Source of the DNA: Nostoc sp. NIES-3756
GTDB taxonomy: Bacteria > Cyanobacteriota > Cyanobacteriia > Cyanobacteriales > Nostocaceae
Direction: 5' to 3'
DNA length: 64,000 bases
NCBI RefSeq assembly: GCF_001548375.1
Contig: NZ_AP017295.1
Span: forward strand, 4,312,501 to 4,376,500
In this document: piece by piece, positions 1 to 9,331 of the stretch
How the letters are laid out: every line of letters begins with the position of its first letter
How positions within the stretch are numbered: position 1 is the first letter of the stretch
The notes under the pieces: model-generated
Database searches by the model: none
Told to the model about the DNA's origin: nothing
Seen by the model: the letters and a program-made list of their open reading frames with translations, nothing else
Position numbers and translations under genes: made by a program

Positions 1-1143
1 TTTGTCACTTTCAGACCATTGGCGAGTACTATAACATTGATGGGCAATTAATAGACCCCAAAGTTTATCTTCAAAAATAATCGGTGCTACCAACTTCGCC
101 CTAACTTGGCTTTCCCTGAGGAAATTTAACAAACATTCTTCTAAAGCGTAAGCTTTTTCCACATCATCTATAACTAAAGTAAAACCTTGACGGTACTTTT
201 CCCAACATGAAGAACTACGCCCAAAGCAAGTTTGTTCTTGATAATGTAATACTGATGGGACTGCCTCTGTAGCCAGAGCTTCATAAACTATGCAACCCTC
301 ATATTTTTGCCAGTCTTGAGTTTGAGGTGGCGTAGAGTTTTGGTTTTTGACTTTAGCACCTTCAAATTTATATATTACCAGCCTGTCTAATTCCAAAAAC
401 TCCCGGACTTGAGCGATCGCTGTTGCCATAATTACAGGCAAATCTAAGCTTTTGCGAATTTGCGTATTTACTTGATTTAACAGTCGCTCTTGAGAAATTT
501 GTTTTTTCAAAGCATCTTCGACCGCTTGACAAGCATACACTTCTTGTTGATTATTTACACTGGGGGAGGCTGTCACTTCCTCGCTTTGTTTAGGTAAGAG
601 ATGTTCTAATAACAACAAAGTAAATTGGCTTTGGAGTGTAGCATCATTAGGTTTAAGAATTTGGCGATAGCGTTCAAGATGCTGGTGAGTGTAGGAATCA
701 TGCCTAAACAAGTCTCGCAACTTCGACACAAAGGAGGCGATCGCCTCTGAATTAAATGTCAAACTGGCATTAACTTGTGTGAGTGCGGTGTTGAGCCAGG
801 GTGGAGTGTTGATGGATGAGTAAACTTCTTCCTCTTGATTTGCTCTTATGCCCGTGACATTTGGATTCGTAGAGGGAGGCATAGCCACAACCCAAGTTTG
901 GGATTCGACTTCCGTTTGCTCCCAGTTACCCAGCAAAAGCGCACTAAATCGCTCAGAAACCAGCAAGGTAAACCTCTGACTTTGCCATTCTTTTGGGGCG
1001 CGCACCCGTGACAACAAAGCTTCTGTCAGCAACAAAGTGGTAGTTTCCACCGATTGAGCCATCTGTTGCAATAATTCTCCAAGTTGATTGAATACAACCA
1101 AAGGCAAATTTCGAGAAAAGCTCAAATCAGGAGAACTCAGCAT
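1..1143 (-). CDS. GAF-domain sensor/regulator, C-terminal part off the left edge
   Basis: The reading frame is open from an ATG at 1143 to the left edge, giving 381 visible residues. The first 210 or so are not recognised. From about residue 215 a GAF domain of the phytochrome/cyanobacteriochrome type is seen, ending in the typical block QVRAKLVAPI, then LWGLLIAHQC and RQWSESD. Cys337 (EECL) falls where cyanobacteriochromes carry the bilin-binding cysteine, and Cys306 (QTCF) lies near the DXCF position, so a bilin-binding role is possible but unproven. Such proteins usually continue into a histidine kinase or a second sensor domain; that part is outside the window. It is divergent from cobN across only 84 bp, so the two share a promoter region. 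Confidence 0.75.
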   Translation of the reverse strand, partial: MLSSPDLSFSRNLPLVVFNQLGELLQQMAQSVETTTLLLTEALLSRVRAPKEWQSQRFTLLVSERFSALLLGNWEQTEVESQTWVVAMPPSTNPNVTGIRANQEEEVYSSINTPPWLNTALTQVNASLTFNSEAIASFVSKLRDLFRHDSYTHQHLERYRQILKPNDATLQSQFTLLLLEHLLPKQSEEVTASPSVNNQQEVYACQAVEDALKKQISQERLLNQVNTQIRKSLDLPVIMATAIAQVREFLELDRLVIYKFEGAKVKNQNSTPPQTQDWQKYEGCIVYEALATEAVPSVLHYQEQTCFGRSSSCWEKYRQGFTLVIDDVEKAYALEECLLNFLRESQVRAKLVAPIIFEDKLWGLLIAHQCYSTRQWSESDK

Positions 1144-1227
1144 TTTTAATAGTCTAGTAAGAGGGGCTGGGCTGACAAATTATTTGATTATCTTCTAACC
1201 AACAGTTTAAAGCGGTAATAAAGGATT

Positions 1228-4200
1228 ATGCATCGTATAAGTACCACATCGGTAGGATGGAATCAGTCAGAAGGTATTATTTTCCTAGAACAAACCCCAG
1301 CTCCGGTTGTGTTGATTACGGCTGCTGATACCGATATTCAAACCTTGGCAGCTGCAATCCCCAAATTACCTACTAAATTTCCTGCAATCAGAGTAGCTAA
1401 CTTGTTGCTATTACAACAACAAATAAGCATAGATACTTATGGTGAACAAGTTTTAGAACATGCTCAAGTAATCATTTTGCGTCTATTAGGAGGGCGTTCC
1501 TATTGGGCATATGGTTTAGAAGTTGTGCAAGAAATCGTGCAACGTAACAATATAACCTTAATTGTAATGCCAGGAGACGATGCACTCGATCCTGACTTGA
1601 TCTCCCAGTCTACCTTGCCTATAGCTACTGTTAACCAAATTTGGCAGTATTTTAACGAAGGTGGCGTAGAAAACTTTGTGAACGCCCTGCAATTTATTTC
1701 CGACATATCTTTAGTAACTACATATAATCCGCCAGCACCACAGAGAGTTCCTCGCGTTGGTATCTATGGAGAGTGGGGAGTGGAAAGAGATGGGGGAGTA
1801 GGGGAAGTAGAGGGAGATGGGGAAGAATTACTACTTACCTCATCTCCCTCATCCCCCTCATCTCCCTCGTCCCCACTCCCCAAAGTAGGCATCCTTTTCT
1901 ACCGCGCTCACTACTTGGCAGGAAATACTAAAGTAATTGAGGCATTGTGTACGGCTTTGTGGCAGAAAAATTTACACCCTGTACCAGTTTTTATTTCTTC
2001 TTTGCGTGATCCTGAAGTACAAGAAGAGTTGATTGAGTTTTTCCAACCCAAAGACTCACCGCAAATTGCCGTTCTACTCAACACCACAAGCTTTTCCTTA
2101 GCACGTTTAGAAACTGAAACACCCCAAACTGAACTTTGGGAAAAATTGGATGTGCCAGTGTTACAAGTTATTCTCAGTGGCGGGTTTGCTGAACAATGGG
2201 AAGCGCAGTTAAATGGACTGTCTCCCCGCGATATAGCGATGAATGTCGCCTTACCAGAAGTAGACGGGAGAATTATTAGCCGCGCCGTATCATTTAAGTC
2301 TGTACAAACCCGCAATCCTGATTTAGAAACAGATGTGGTAGTGTATGAACCAGTGAGCGATCGCATTGAATTTGTTGCCCAACTCGCCGCCAAATGGGTA
2401 CACCTCCGCTCACAGCCACCCCAACAACGCCGCATCGCCCTAATTTTGGCAAACTACCCCAACCGTGACGGCCGCCTAGCTAACGGTGTTGGATTAGACA
2501 CACCACAAAGTTGTGTAGAAATTCTCAAAGCTTTACAGCAAGCCGGGTATTTAGTAGAAAATCCACCCATTAATGGCGACGAATTAATTCAACGATTAAC
2601 TTCTGGTGTCACCAACGACCCAGAAGGCAGAGAATTACGACCAGTACAGCAAAGCCTCTCAGCCCAAGAGTATCAAAAATATTTCGCTTCCTTACCTGTA
2701 GCCGTACAACAGGGTATTAACGAGCGTTGGGGAGTGGGGAATGGGGAGTGGGGAGTAGGGGGAGATGGGGAAGAAATTTTACTTACCTCATCCCCCCAAT
2801 ACCCTGTCCCTGGCATTCAACTAGGCAACATCTTCATAGGCATTCAACCATCACGGGGTTATGATAACGACCCCAGTTTGAATTATCATGCACCGGATTT
2901 AGAACCTACCCATGCTTATTTAGCCTTTTATTATTGGGTGAGGGAATGTTTTGGTGCTGATGCAATTATTCATGTCGGCAAACATGGGAATTTAGAATGG
3001 CTCCCTGGTAAAAGCTTGGCTTTATCGGAGAATTGCTATCCCGAAGTAGCCTTCGGCCCGATGCCTCACCTGTACCCGTTTATTGTCAATGACCCTGGTG
3101 AGGGTTCACAAGCCAAGCGTCGCGCTCAGGCGGTGATTATCGACCATCTTACACCCCCCATGACCCGTGCTGAGTTATACGGGGCTTTGCAAAAGCTAGA
3201 GAATTTGATTGATGAGTATTATGAAGCAGAAAGTTTAGATCCTTCCCGCTTGGTAGCAATTCGCGATCGCATCCGTGATTTAGTCATTCAAGAAAATCTT
3301 TATAAAGATTTAGGCATTCAACACGAAGAAGATATCATCAACTTTGAATCTCTAATATTGAACTCATTAGATGGATATCTCTGCGAATTAAAAGAAGCCC
3401 AAATCCGAGACGGTTTACACATATTTGGGCAGTGTCCTCAAGGCAGACAACTAACAGACTTAATAGTTGCGATCGCCCGCATCCCCAACCGCCACTCCCC
3501 AGGCATCACCAGAGCCTTAGCCGAAGCTTGGGGCTTAGACTTCGACCCCCTTATCGACAACTTCACCACCCCATTATCTACACAGGATCAAAAACTCTTA
3601 GCCGACAAAACCCCAAACCCCTGCCGCACAGTCGGCGATGCTGTCACAGTCTTAGAAGAACACGCCGCCCAATTAGTAGAAAACCTGATCAATTCAAAAT
3701 TATCTCCCCCCACTCCCTCATCTCCCCCTACTCCCCCTACTCTCCACTCCCCACTCAGCACTACCCTAAACTGGATCACCACCAAACTCCTCCCCTCCCT
3801 CCAACAAACCCACGCAGAAATTACCAACCTCCTACATGGGCTAGATGGTGGATACATCCCCAGTGCTGCATCTGGCGCACCCACACGCGGAAGACCAGAA
3901 GTCTTACCCACAGGTAAAAACTTCTACGCCGTAGATATCCGCGCCATCCCCACAGAAACAGCTTGGGATATTGGCAGAAAAGCAGCTGAAAACGTAATTG
4001 AATGCTACACCCAGGAACATGGCGAGTATCCGAAAACTATAGGCTTATCAGTTTGGGGAACCGCAACAATGCGGACTGGTGGCGATGACATAGCCGAAGC
4101 ATTGGCTTTATTGGGTGTGCGTCCAGTATGGGACGGTGCAGCCCGAAGGGTAGTAGATTTAGAAATATTGCCTTTGAGCATCTTAGGCAGACCTCGTGTA

Positions 4201-5172
4201 GATGTCACCTTGCGAGTTTCCGGCTTCTTCCGTGATGCTTTCCCCAACTTAATGGATTTATTCGAGCAAGCAGTTAACGCCGTCGCCGCCCTAGATGAAC
4301 CAGAAGACCAAAACCCCCTAGCAGCCCAAGTCCGCCAAGACACTGAGTCGTGGATACAACAAGGTATAAGCCCAGACATTGCCTTAGAGCGATCGCGCTA
4401 CCGCCTCTTTGGTTCCAAACCAGGCGCTTACGGCGCAGGACTCCAAGGCTTAATCGAATCACAAAACTGGCAAGACGACCAAGACTTAGCCAACGCCTAC
4501 ATTAACTGGAGTTGCTACGCCTATTCTTCCGTCAACAGTCAACAGTCAACAGGAGCCAGTGCTGTGGGCGGCTCTGCCGACTTGAAGCAACTGGCGTTCA
4601 ACAGCCCCGAAGCCTTTACCCAACGCTTGGCACAGATGCAAATCGTTCTCCACAATCAAGACAATCGGGAACATGATTTACTTGATTCTGACGATTATTA
4701 TCAATTTCAAGGTGGTTTGACGGCGGCTGTACGCTCTCTGCAAGGAAAGAATCCCACAACCTATTTCGGCGATAATTCCCAGCCATCCCAACCACGAGTC
4801 CGCCAACTGCGTGAGGAAATTACTAGAGTGTATCGATCGCGTGTAGTTAATCCTAAGTGGATTGAAGGTATGATGCGCCACGGGTATAAGGGGGCATTTG
4901 AGATGGCTGCAACCGTAGATTTTCTTTTTGCCTATGATGCCACTACTAAGTGCGTAGAAGACTATATGTATCAAGGTGTCATGGAAGCATACTTGCTTGA
5001 TCCGGTGGTTGCGGCATATATTGAAGATAAAAACCCCCATGCACTGCGTGATATTGCTGAACGATTATTAGAAGCACACAAACGTGGTTTATGGGAAGAT
5101 GTAGATACACAAATACTGGAAAATTTACGTAATTTAGTACATCAAGCTGAAGCAACCATCGAAGAAAAATAA
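1228..5172 (+). CDS. cobN: CobN/ChlH-type cobaltochelatase large subunit
   Basis: This 1314-residue protein belongs to the CobN / magnesium chelatase H family, which inserts cobalt into the corrin ring (CobN) or magnesium into protoporphyrin (ChlH) with AAA+ partner subunits. Typical blocks are DAIIHVGKHGNLEWLPGK (about residue 575-590), FGPMPHLYPFIVNDPGEG and, near the end, VVNPKWIEGMMRHGYKGAFE. The CobN assignment rests on overall resemblance and on the recalled neighbourhood beside furA in Nostoc; ChlH is the alternative. Four low-complexity insertions lie in frame: residues about 181-218, 501-528, 823-846 and 1100-1125. At DNA level they are the GGGGAGTGGGGAGT, CTCCCTCATCTCCC and AGTCAACAGTCA repeats seen between genes elsewhere in the window. 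No B12 riboswitch fits in the short upstream gap. Confidence 0.88.
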   Translation: MHRISTTSVGWNQSEGIIFLEQTPAPVVLITAADTDIQTLAAAIPKLPTKFPAIRVANLLLLQQQISIDTYGEQVLEHAQVIILRLLGGRSYWAYGLEVVQEIVQRNNITLIVMPGDDALDPDLISQSTLPIATVNQIWQYFNEGGVENFVNALQFISDISLVTTYNPPAPQRVPRVGIYGEWGVERDGGVGEVEGDGEELLLTSSPSSPSSPSSPLPKVGILFYRAHYLAGNTKVIEALCTALWQKNLHPVPVFISSLRDPEVQEELIEFFQPKDSPQIAVLLNTTSFSLARLETETPQTELWEKLDVPVLQVILSGGFAEQWEAQLNGLSPRDIAMNVALPEVDGRIISRAVSFKSVQTRNPDLETDVVVYEPVSDRIEFVAQLAAKWVHLRSQPPQQRRIALILANYPNRDGRLANGVGLDTPQSCVEILKALQQAGYLVENPPINGDELIQRLTSGVTNDPEGRELRPVQQSLSAQEYQKYFASLPVAVQQGINERWGVGNGEWGVGGDGEEILLTSSPQYPVPGIQLGNIFIGIQPSRGYDNDPSLNYHAPDLEPTHAYLAFYYWVRECFGADAIIHVGKHGNLEWLPGKSLALSENCYPEVAFGPMPHLYPFIVNDPGEGSQAKRRAQAVIIDHLTPPMTRAELYGALQKLENLIDEYYEAESLDPSRLVAIRDRIRDLVIQENLYKDLGIQHEEDIINFESLILNSLDGYLCELKEAQIRDGLHIFGQCPQGRQLTDLIVAIARIPNRHSPGITRALAEAWGLDFDPLIDNFTTPLSTQDQKLLADKTPNPCRTVGDAVTVLEEHAAQLVENLINSKLSPPTPSSPPTPPTLHSPLSTTLNWITTKLLPSLQQTHAEITNLLHGLDGGYIPSAASGAPTRGRPEVLPTGKNFYAVDIRAIPTETAWDIGRKAAENVIECYTQEHGEYPKTIGLSVWGTATMRTGGDDIAEALALLGVRPVWDGAARRVVDLEILPLSILGRPRVDVTLRVSGFFRDAFPNLMDLFEQAVNAVAALDEPEDQNPLAAQVRQDTESWIQQGISPDIALERSRYRLFGSKPGAYGAGLQGLIESQNWQDDQDLANAYINWSCYAYSSVNSQQSTGASAVGGSADLKQLAFNSPEAFTQRLAQMQIVLHNQDNREHDLLDSDDYYQFQGGLTAAVRSLQGKNPTTYFGDNSQPSQPRVRQLREEITRVYRSRVVNPKWIEGMMRHGYKGAFEMAATVDFLFAYDATTKCVEDYMYQGVMEAYLLDPVVAAYIEDKNPHALRDIAERLLEAHKRGLWEDVDTQILENLRNLVHQAEATIEEK
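1768..1881 (+). repeat. In-frame purine-rich/CT-rich repeat inside cobN (1)
   Basis: GGGGAGTGG-type and TCATCTCCC-type repeats, the same as those between genes (for example 38770-38875), are read here as a Gly/Glu-rich then Ser/Pro-rich stretch. The frame stays open across it. Confidence 0.8.
2729..2810 (+). repeat. In-frame GGGGAGTGG repeat inside cobN (2)
   Basis: Copies of GGGGAGTGGGGA followed by a CTCATCCCCC segment, read in frame as a Gly/Trp-rich then Ser/Pro stretch. Same repeat class as copy 1. Confidence 0.75.
3694..3765 (+). repeat. In-frame CTCCCCCTACTCCC repeat inside cobN (3)
   Basis: A pyrimidine-rich repeat read in frame as alternating Ser/Pro/Thr. It matches the low-complexity blocks between genes at 51460-51540 and 53310-53345. 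Confidence 0.75.
4528..4600 (+). repeat. In-frame GTCAACAGTCAACAG repeat inside cobN (4)
   Basis: A heptamer repeat (GTCAACA) followed by a GC-rich palindromic segment, read in frame as Ser/Gln/Ala/Gly. The heptamer is also found at 22455-22480 and 49920-49955 between genes. Confidence 0.75.
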
Positions 5173-5190
5173 GTGGTGTAGTCAACAAAT

Positions 5191-6411
5191 ATGGACAACT
5201 TAGCGTACTTGCAACTAGCTTTCGCCTACGAAGGCAGCGAACCCAGTGAATTGGTGTCTTTAAGCTACTTACTAAACAAAGCAGCAACACCAGACTGGAA
5301 ACGGCTATCAAGTAGAGCTTGGAAGCATATGTTACCCCTCGCGCTCATCTTATCTATTCTCAGTAGCGTTAGTAGTGCCTGGGCATTGGAAAGAGGGGAT
5401 CAAGGGCCTTCTGTGCGAAATCTCCAACAAAAGCTAAAACTAGCAGGCTTTTATCAAGCTCCTGTAACTCAGGTGTATGATTTCTCTACAGAAGAAGGGG
5501 TGCGACGCTTTCAAGAGGCGGCTGGTTTACCAGTTGATGGCGTTGCAGGAGCCAGCACTATAGAAAAATTAAACCAGTGGCGCTCATCTCCAGTAGCTAA
5601 CCAAACTCAAAACTTTACTACTGTTAGCACGCCGACTAGACGAAATATTACAACTGCGGCCAACACACAAACTAGAAAAAATACAACTACTGCAACCACA
5701 TCAACTAAAAGAAGCACTACAACTGCGGCCAACACACAAACTAGAAAAAATACAACTACTGCAACCACCAATAAGCGCCGTAGTCCTAATTACCTTGTTA
5801 AAGGTGATGAGGGTGAAGATGTAAGAGCGCTGCAACAACGCTTGCGAGTAGCAGGTTTCTATTACGGTAACGCTACAGGTATATTTGGCCCCATCACTGA
5901 AGAAGCGGTAAAAAAATTCCAAACCGCTTATAAGTTGGATGCTGATGGTATTGTTGGGCCTGCTACACTCAGCAAATTACCACCAGTGGGTATTGGTGGA
6001 GAAAATCCTTCTCAACCAGTAAGTACAAAAGATACACTTACTGTAGGCGATCGCGGTGAACCTGTGCGTGTTCTCCAAGACCAATTAATTAGAGCCGGCT
6101 ATTTACAAGGACAGCCAAATGGTTATTTTGGCCCCTACACAGCAGAGGCTGTAAAAAGATTTCAAGCTGCTAATTATCTAGCTGTAAGCGGTATTGCAGG
6201 CCCTACTACTAGAGCAAAATTACATAGCTTAGTGAGTAAAACTCCCAAAAGCGATTTTAACGTTTTAGAAATTCAAAGACGATTACAAGCCAGGGGTTTC
6301 TATAAAGGACAGCTTAACGGAGTCATGGCTGATGATACAAAAAAAGCCATCAAACAAGCCCAAGAATTTTACGGTATTAGCCTCAATGACGTGAGAAGCG
6401 GAAATTTTTAG
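5191..6411 (+). CDS. Exported multi-domain peptidoglycan-binding protein
   Basis: The 406-residue product has a cytosolic N-terminus, one hydrophobic segment at about residues 47-64 ending in an Ala-rich signal-peptidase-like site, and three clear PG_binding_1 domains (about 67-123, 200-260 and 285-343), plus a fourth shorter one at the C-terminus. These domains bind murein, so the protein is expected at the cell wall. Between domains 1 and 2 lies a Thr/Asn/Lys-rich linker built from a 50-bp direct repeat. It starts 18 bp after cobN and is convergent with furA. In Nostoc sp. PCC 7120 the corresponding gene (alr1690) is reported to be transcribed through into an antisense RNA of furA; the same arrangement is kept here. 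Confidence 0.85.
   Translation: MDNLAYLQLAFAYEGSEPSELVSLSYLLNKAATPDWKRLSSRAWKHMLPLALILSILSSVSSAWALERGDQGPSVRNLQQKLKLAGFYQAPVTQVYDFSTEEGVRRFQEAAGLPVDGVAGASTIEKLNQWRSSPVANQTQNFTTVSTPTRRNITTAANTQTRKNTTTATTSTKRSTTTAANTQTRKNTTTATTNKRRSPNYLVKGDEGEDVRALQQRLRVAGFYYGNATGIFGPITEEAVKKFQTAYKLDADGIVGPATLSKLPPVGIGGENPSQPVSTKDTLTVGDRGEPVRVLQDQLIRAGYLQGQPNGYFGPYTAEAVKRFQAANYLAVSGIAGPTTRAKLHSLVSKTPKSDFNVLEIQRRLQARGFYKGQLNGVMADDTKKAIKQAQEFYGISLNDVRSGNF
5650..5768 (+). repeat. Direct repeat coding for a Thr-rich linker
   Basis: Two identical 50-bp copies (5650-5699 and 5719-5768, period 69 bp) lie in frame in the peptidoglycan-binding gene and encode repeated Thr/Ala/Asn/Lys linker residues. Confidence 0.85.
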
Positions 6412-6421
6412 TCTCCGCTTC
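6395..6421 (+). terminator. Weak terminator-like hairpin over the stop codon
   Basis: GAAGCGGA and TCCGCTTC form an 8-bp stem with an 11-nt loop spanning the stop codon. It is followed only by GGTGTTTTC, a poor U-tract, so readthrough toward furA is plausible. Confidence 0.5.
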
Positions 6422-6543
6422 GGTGTTTTCAAGATGATTCTTTAACAGTTTGCTTACCTCCGATAACAACTACCGAGAAATCCCTCAAAATTTCACTTTT
6501 TACGTGAATTTGAGTAACTCTTCCTTGTTATCATGTCCAGGTG

Positions 6544-6999
6544 CTAGAGTGGCATAAGCGCACGCTGGCACTTGGGACACACTGCATGAATTGTCATTTG
6601 GCAGTCAAGCAGATGAAAGCCTTCCTTTTGTGCAGTTTTTGCACCAATTTTTAAAATTGAATCGTTTTTAAATTCAATTGTAGCGTTACATTTGACACAA
6701 ATCAGGTGATGGTGGTGATGGGGGTAAGGTTGGTTAATCTCGTAGTGCTTGTGTCCTTCGCCTAGTTCCAATTCACGTAGTATCCCCATCCGAGCCATCA
6801 ACTTCAAAGTCCGGTAGATAGTTGAGAGGCTAATACCTTCACCGTCAGTGTCTAAACGATGATATAAATCTTCCGCACTCAGGTGTTCACCTTGAGGAAG
6901 TTCTTGAAATATATGTAATATAGTTTCCCTTTGAGGTGTTAAACGCCAGCCTCTTTCGTTTAATTCTGCCTTAAGTGAAGTAGTTGTGTAGACAGTCAT
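6544..6999 (-). CDS. furA: Ferric uptake regulator FurA
   Basis: The 151-residue product starting at MTVYTTTS is a Fur-family metal-dependent repressor. It has an N-terminal winged-helix DNA-binding domain (residues about 1-85, with SLSTIYRTLKLM recognition region), a His-rich HHHHH metal site at 94-98, and cysteines at 101, 104, 133, 141 and 144 in two CxxC motifs, the pattern described for Anabaena FurA. The frame could begin 18 bp earlier, but the internal ATG gives the family start. FurA represses iron-uptake and many other genes and is known to autoregulate. It is convergent with the peptidoglycan-binding gene, 132 bp away, the arrangement that yields an antisense furA RNA in PCC 7120. 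Confidence 0.95.
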   Translation of the reverse strand: MTVYTTTSLKAELNERGWRLTPQRETILHIFQELPQGEHLSAEDLYHRLDTDGEGISLSTIYRTLKLMARMGILRELELGEGHKHYEINQPYPHHHHHLICVKCNATIEFKNDSILKIGAKTAQKEGFHLLDCQMTIHAVCPKCQRALMPL

Positions 7000-7017
7000 A
7001 ATAGTTTTTCTCAACAA

Positions 7018-7508
7018 AGCTTGTTAGTTGAGAATATAACAAATATTTGGAGCGATTTGCAACAAACATATCTTATTGAGAATAATTATTAAACCTTTAA
7101 CATAACTTAATTAAATCTACATACAAAAATTAAGCAATAATGCTGCCCACAAACAATGCAAAACTCAAAATGGAGAATTTTGAGTTTTGCACCTTGAATT
7201 TTGAATTGTTAGTTATATAAGCATTGTGAATATTAATGGCATATTCATCTTAATACTTACATTTTTATTCTCGCAAACAAGAGTTTGCACAAATACATTT
7301 TTATTAATTGCAAAAATTCCTTATAAGCAACTGGTAGCTATTAATTTAGTGATAAGCAAATAAATAGTCCAGAGTCAATAATCTATAGTATTAATTTTAC
7401 TCACTATTGACCCTTACGGGTTCGCCCTTTGGGTTCGCCAGTTCCCTACGGCGGGAAACCCGCCTACAGGACTGGCTCACTATTGACTATTGACTATTGA
7501 CTATAAAA
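7018..7508. other. furA upstream region and repeats
   Basis: The 491-bp gap between sigC and furA has no supported gene. Near furA it is AT-rich, with ATTGAGAATAATTATTAA at 7075-7092 resembling a Fur-box-like site suited to autoregulation (weak match). The sigC-proximal part holds a dispersed GC-rich element (7409-7476) and TATTGAC heptamer repeats (7480-7502). Confidence 0.5.
7409..7476 (+). repeat. Dispersed GC-rich palindromic repeat, copy 1
   Basis: A 35-bp core at 7436-7470 containing GGCGGGAAACCCGCC is identical, in reverse complement, to 22378-22412. Both copies sit next to heptamer tandem repeats. This looks like a small dispersed repeat family of Nostoc genomes. Confidence 0.85.
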
Positions 7509-8759
7509 TTAGCTCAAAGACTCCAAATAGTCTCTAATCAGGTTACGGCGCTTGGGTTGGCGTAGCTTTTGCAAGGCTTTGGATTCGATTTGGCGTACTC
7601 GTTCCCGTGATAAATCTAAAGCGCGGCCAATTTCTGCTAATGAGTAAGGATGACCATCAGCTAAACCAAAACGCATCAAAATTACATCACGCTCACGGCT
7701 GGTTAAATCAGCTAATAAATGTTGCAAGTCTCTTTGTAAAGATTCTCGCATTAACATTTCTTCAGGTGTTACACCATCAGTTTCTAATAATTCGCCTAAT
7801 TCGGTGTCTTTATCTTTACCGACTTTAGTTTCTAAAGAAACAGAACGGGGTACTCTCAAGAGAACTTCCCGTACTTGAGAGGGTGTCATATCTAACTCAA
7901 TTGCTAGGTCTTCTAAGGTAGGAGTGCGACCTTTTTCTTGAGCAATTTTACGTTGAGCTTTTTTAATTTTGTTTAATTTTTCTGTAATATGAACAGGGAG
8001 GCGAATTGTCCGGCTAGAAGTTGCGATCGCTCTTGTAATCCCCTGACGAATCCACCAGTAGGCATAGGTACTAAAACGATATCCTTTAGTGGGGTCAAAT
8101 TTCTCTACAGCTCGTTCTAAGCCAAGAGTACCTTCTTGCACTAAATCTAGTAATTCTAAACCCCGATTTTGATATTTCTTAGCAACAGACACAACTAAGC
8201 GCAAATTCGCCTTAATCATGTGTTCTTTAGACTGAAGACCTTGGGACTGCATCTTCTCCAATTCTTCTACAGTCATCTTGGCAATTTCTGCCCAACGACG
8301 TTTACCTTCTGACAATGTAGGTTTGAGGTCAGATAGGTTTATGCCAGCTGTAGCCGCCCATCTTTCCAAGGAAGGGCGATGTCCTAATTCTGATGCTAAA
8401 CGCTCTTGTACTTCAATTAAATGGAGATAAGGCGAGGCTACTGCATCCCCTTGCTTGGCTGCATTAGCTAAGACTGTCCGCAACTTCAAGTAACGCTGGA
8501 CTTTTTGAGCTTCAGAAACTTCTTCATCTCGTCCTAACAAACGGACTCGACCAATTTCCTGAAGGTATAGACGTACTAAGTCTGTACTACGACGGTTAGC
8601 GCTAGCACCAAAGGTAGCGGGATCAGCAGCAGCTATCTCTAACTCTTGGATCTCATCCACTGACAAATCACTGTCATCAATGGCGAAATCCGGGTCTAAA
8701 GCCTGACGGGACTTTTGGGAATTGTAGGTGGCATCTGCATAAAAAGATGTTGCTGGCAT
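7509..8759 (-). CDS. sigC: Group 2 RNA polymerase sigma factor, SigC-like
   Basis: A 416-residue sigma-70 family protein. Region 1.2 (DLVRLYLQEIGRVRLL, about residue 60), region 2 (ANLRLVVSVAKKYQNRGL, then DLVQEGTLGLERAVEKFDP and YWWIRQGITRAI), region 3 and region 4.2 (SLAEIGRALDLSRERVRQIE) are all present. Length and the short acidic N-terminus without a large region 1.1 fit a non-essential group 2 factor. The name sigC is chosen because sigC lies upstream of furA in Nostoc sp. PCC 7120, where it is linked to nitrogen stepdown and heterocyst development; sequence alone shows only group 2. Other group 2 factors are the alternative. It is followed at 491 bp by furA on the same strand. Confidence 0.8.
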   Translation of the reverse strand: MPATSFYADATYNSQKSRQALDPDFAIDDSDLSVDEIQELEIAAADPATFGASANRRSTDLVRLYLQEIGRVRLLGRDEEVSEAQKVQRYLKLRTVLANAAKQGDAVASPYLHLIEVQERLASELGHRPSLERWAATAGINLSDLKPTLSEGKRRWAEIAKMTVEELEKMQSQGLQSKEHMIKANLRLVVSVAKKYQNRGLELLDLVQEGTLGLERAVEKFDPTKGYRFSTYAYWWIRQGITRAIATSSRTIRLPVHITEKLNKIKKAQRKIAQEKGRTPTLEDLAIELDMTPSQVREVLLRVPRSVSLETKVGKDKDTELGELLETDGVTPEEMLMRESLQRDLQHLLADLTSRERDVILMRFGLADGHPYSLAEIGRALDLSRERVRQIESKALQKLRQPKRRNLIRDYLESLS

Positions 8760-9331
8760 AAGATCGTCTCTATGGCTCCAGGTAACAATAGATTGCGGTG
8801 AGTCAGCGCTCCGGGAGGGTTTCCTCTGTAAGCGGTGGTAAACCCATACTCCTTCAAAGAAGCAAGCTACACGGTAGCGTCCCGTAGGGAAGGGTCAGCT
8901 ATTTATCTTTAACTGTTGCTATTGTTCCCGTGATTCTCAGTGAACTAACACGCTTGAGAATTTAACTAAGATTTTTTTTATAAAAAACCCTAATGCTTGT
9001 TTTTCAGGCATTACAGCCGAATTTAGTTCGGCTAATGAATGACTGATTGAAACAATAGCTATTTAATTTGAAAATTAGACTTTAAATTCCGAATTACCTA
9101 GTCAGCATTTTCACCTTGTTGGCTATTAGCTGTTACTTGAGTATGTTGTATAAACATATTTCAGTAAAAATAATGTTTATTATTGGGATAGTCACATCTA
9201 CATGGATATAAAAGTAGTTTCCTGACGATTTTCTAATTTTTTTCTCAGGATTTTTTAGGACTAAGTATGGTATGGGGTTAGTAGTGCCGAGTTAAATTCT
9301 TGTCAGTTGACTGTGGACTAATAACCAATGA
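8760..9331. other. sigC upstream region, no gene seen
   Basis: A 572-bp gap. About 8795-8900 is a GC-richer stretch with CCCGTAGGGAAGGGTCA, resembling fragments of the dispersed repeat family. CCGAATTTAGTTCGG at 9014-9028 is a small inverted repeat. The rest is AT-rich and probably holds the sigC promoter; nothing else is supported. Confidence 0.45.

Noticed and set aside
1144..1227. Possible B12 riboswitch before cobN
   Set aside because: Only 84 bp are available and no B12-box-like sequence is seen.
3432..3917. 161-codon frame in another phase of cobN
   Set aside because: Pro/His/Arg-rich translation of cobN coding and repeat sequence; a shadow.
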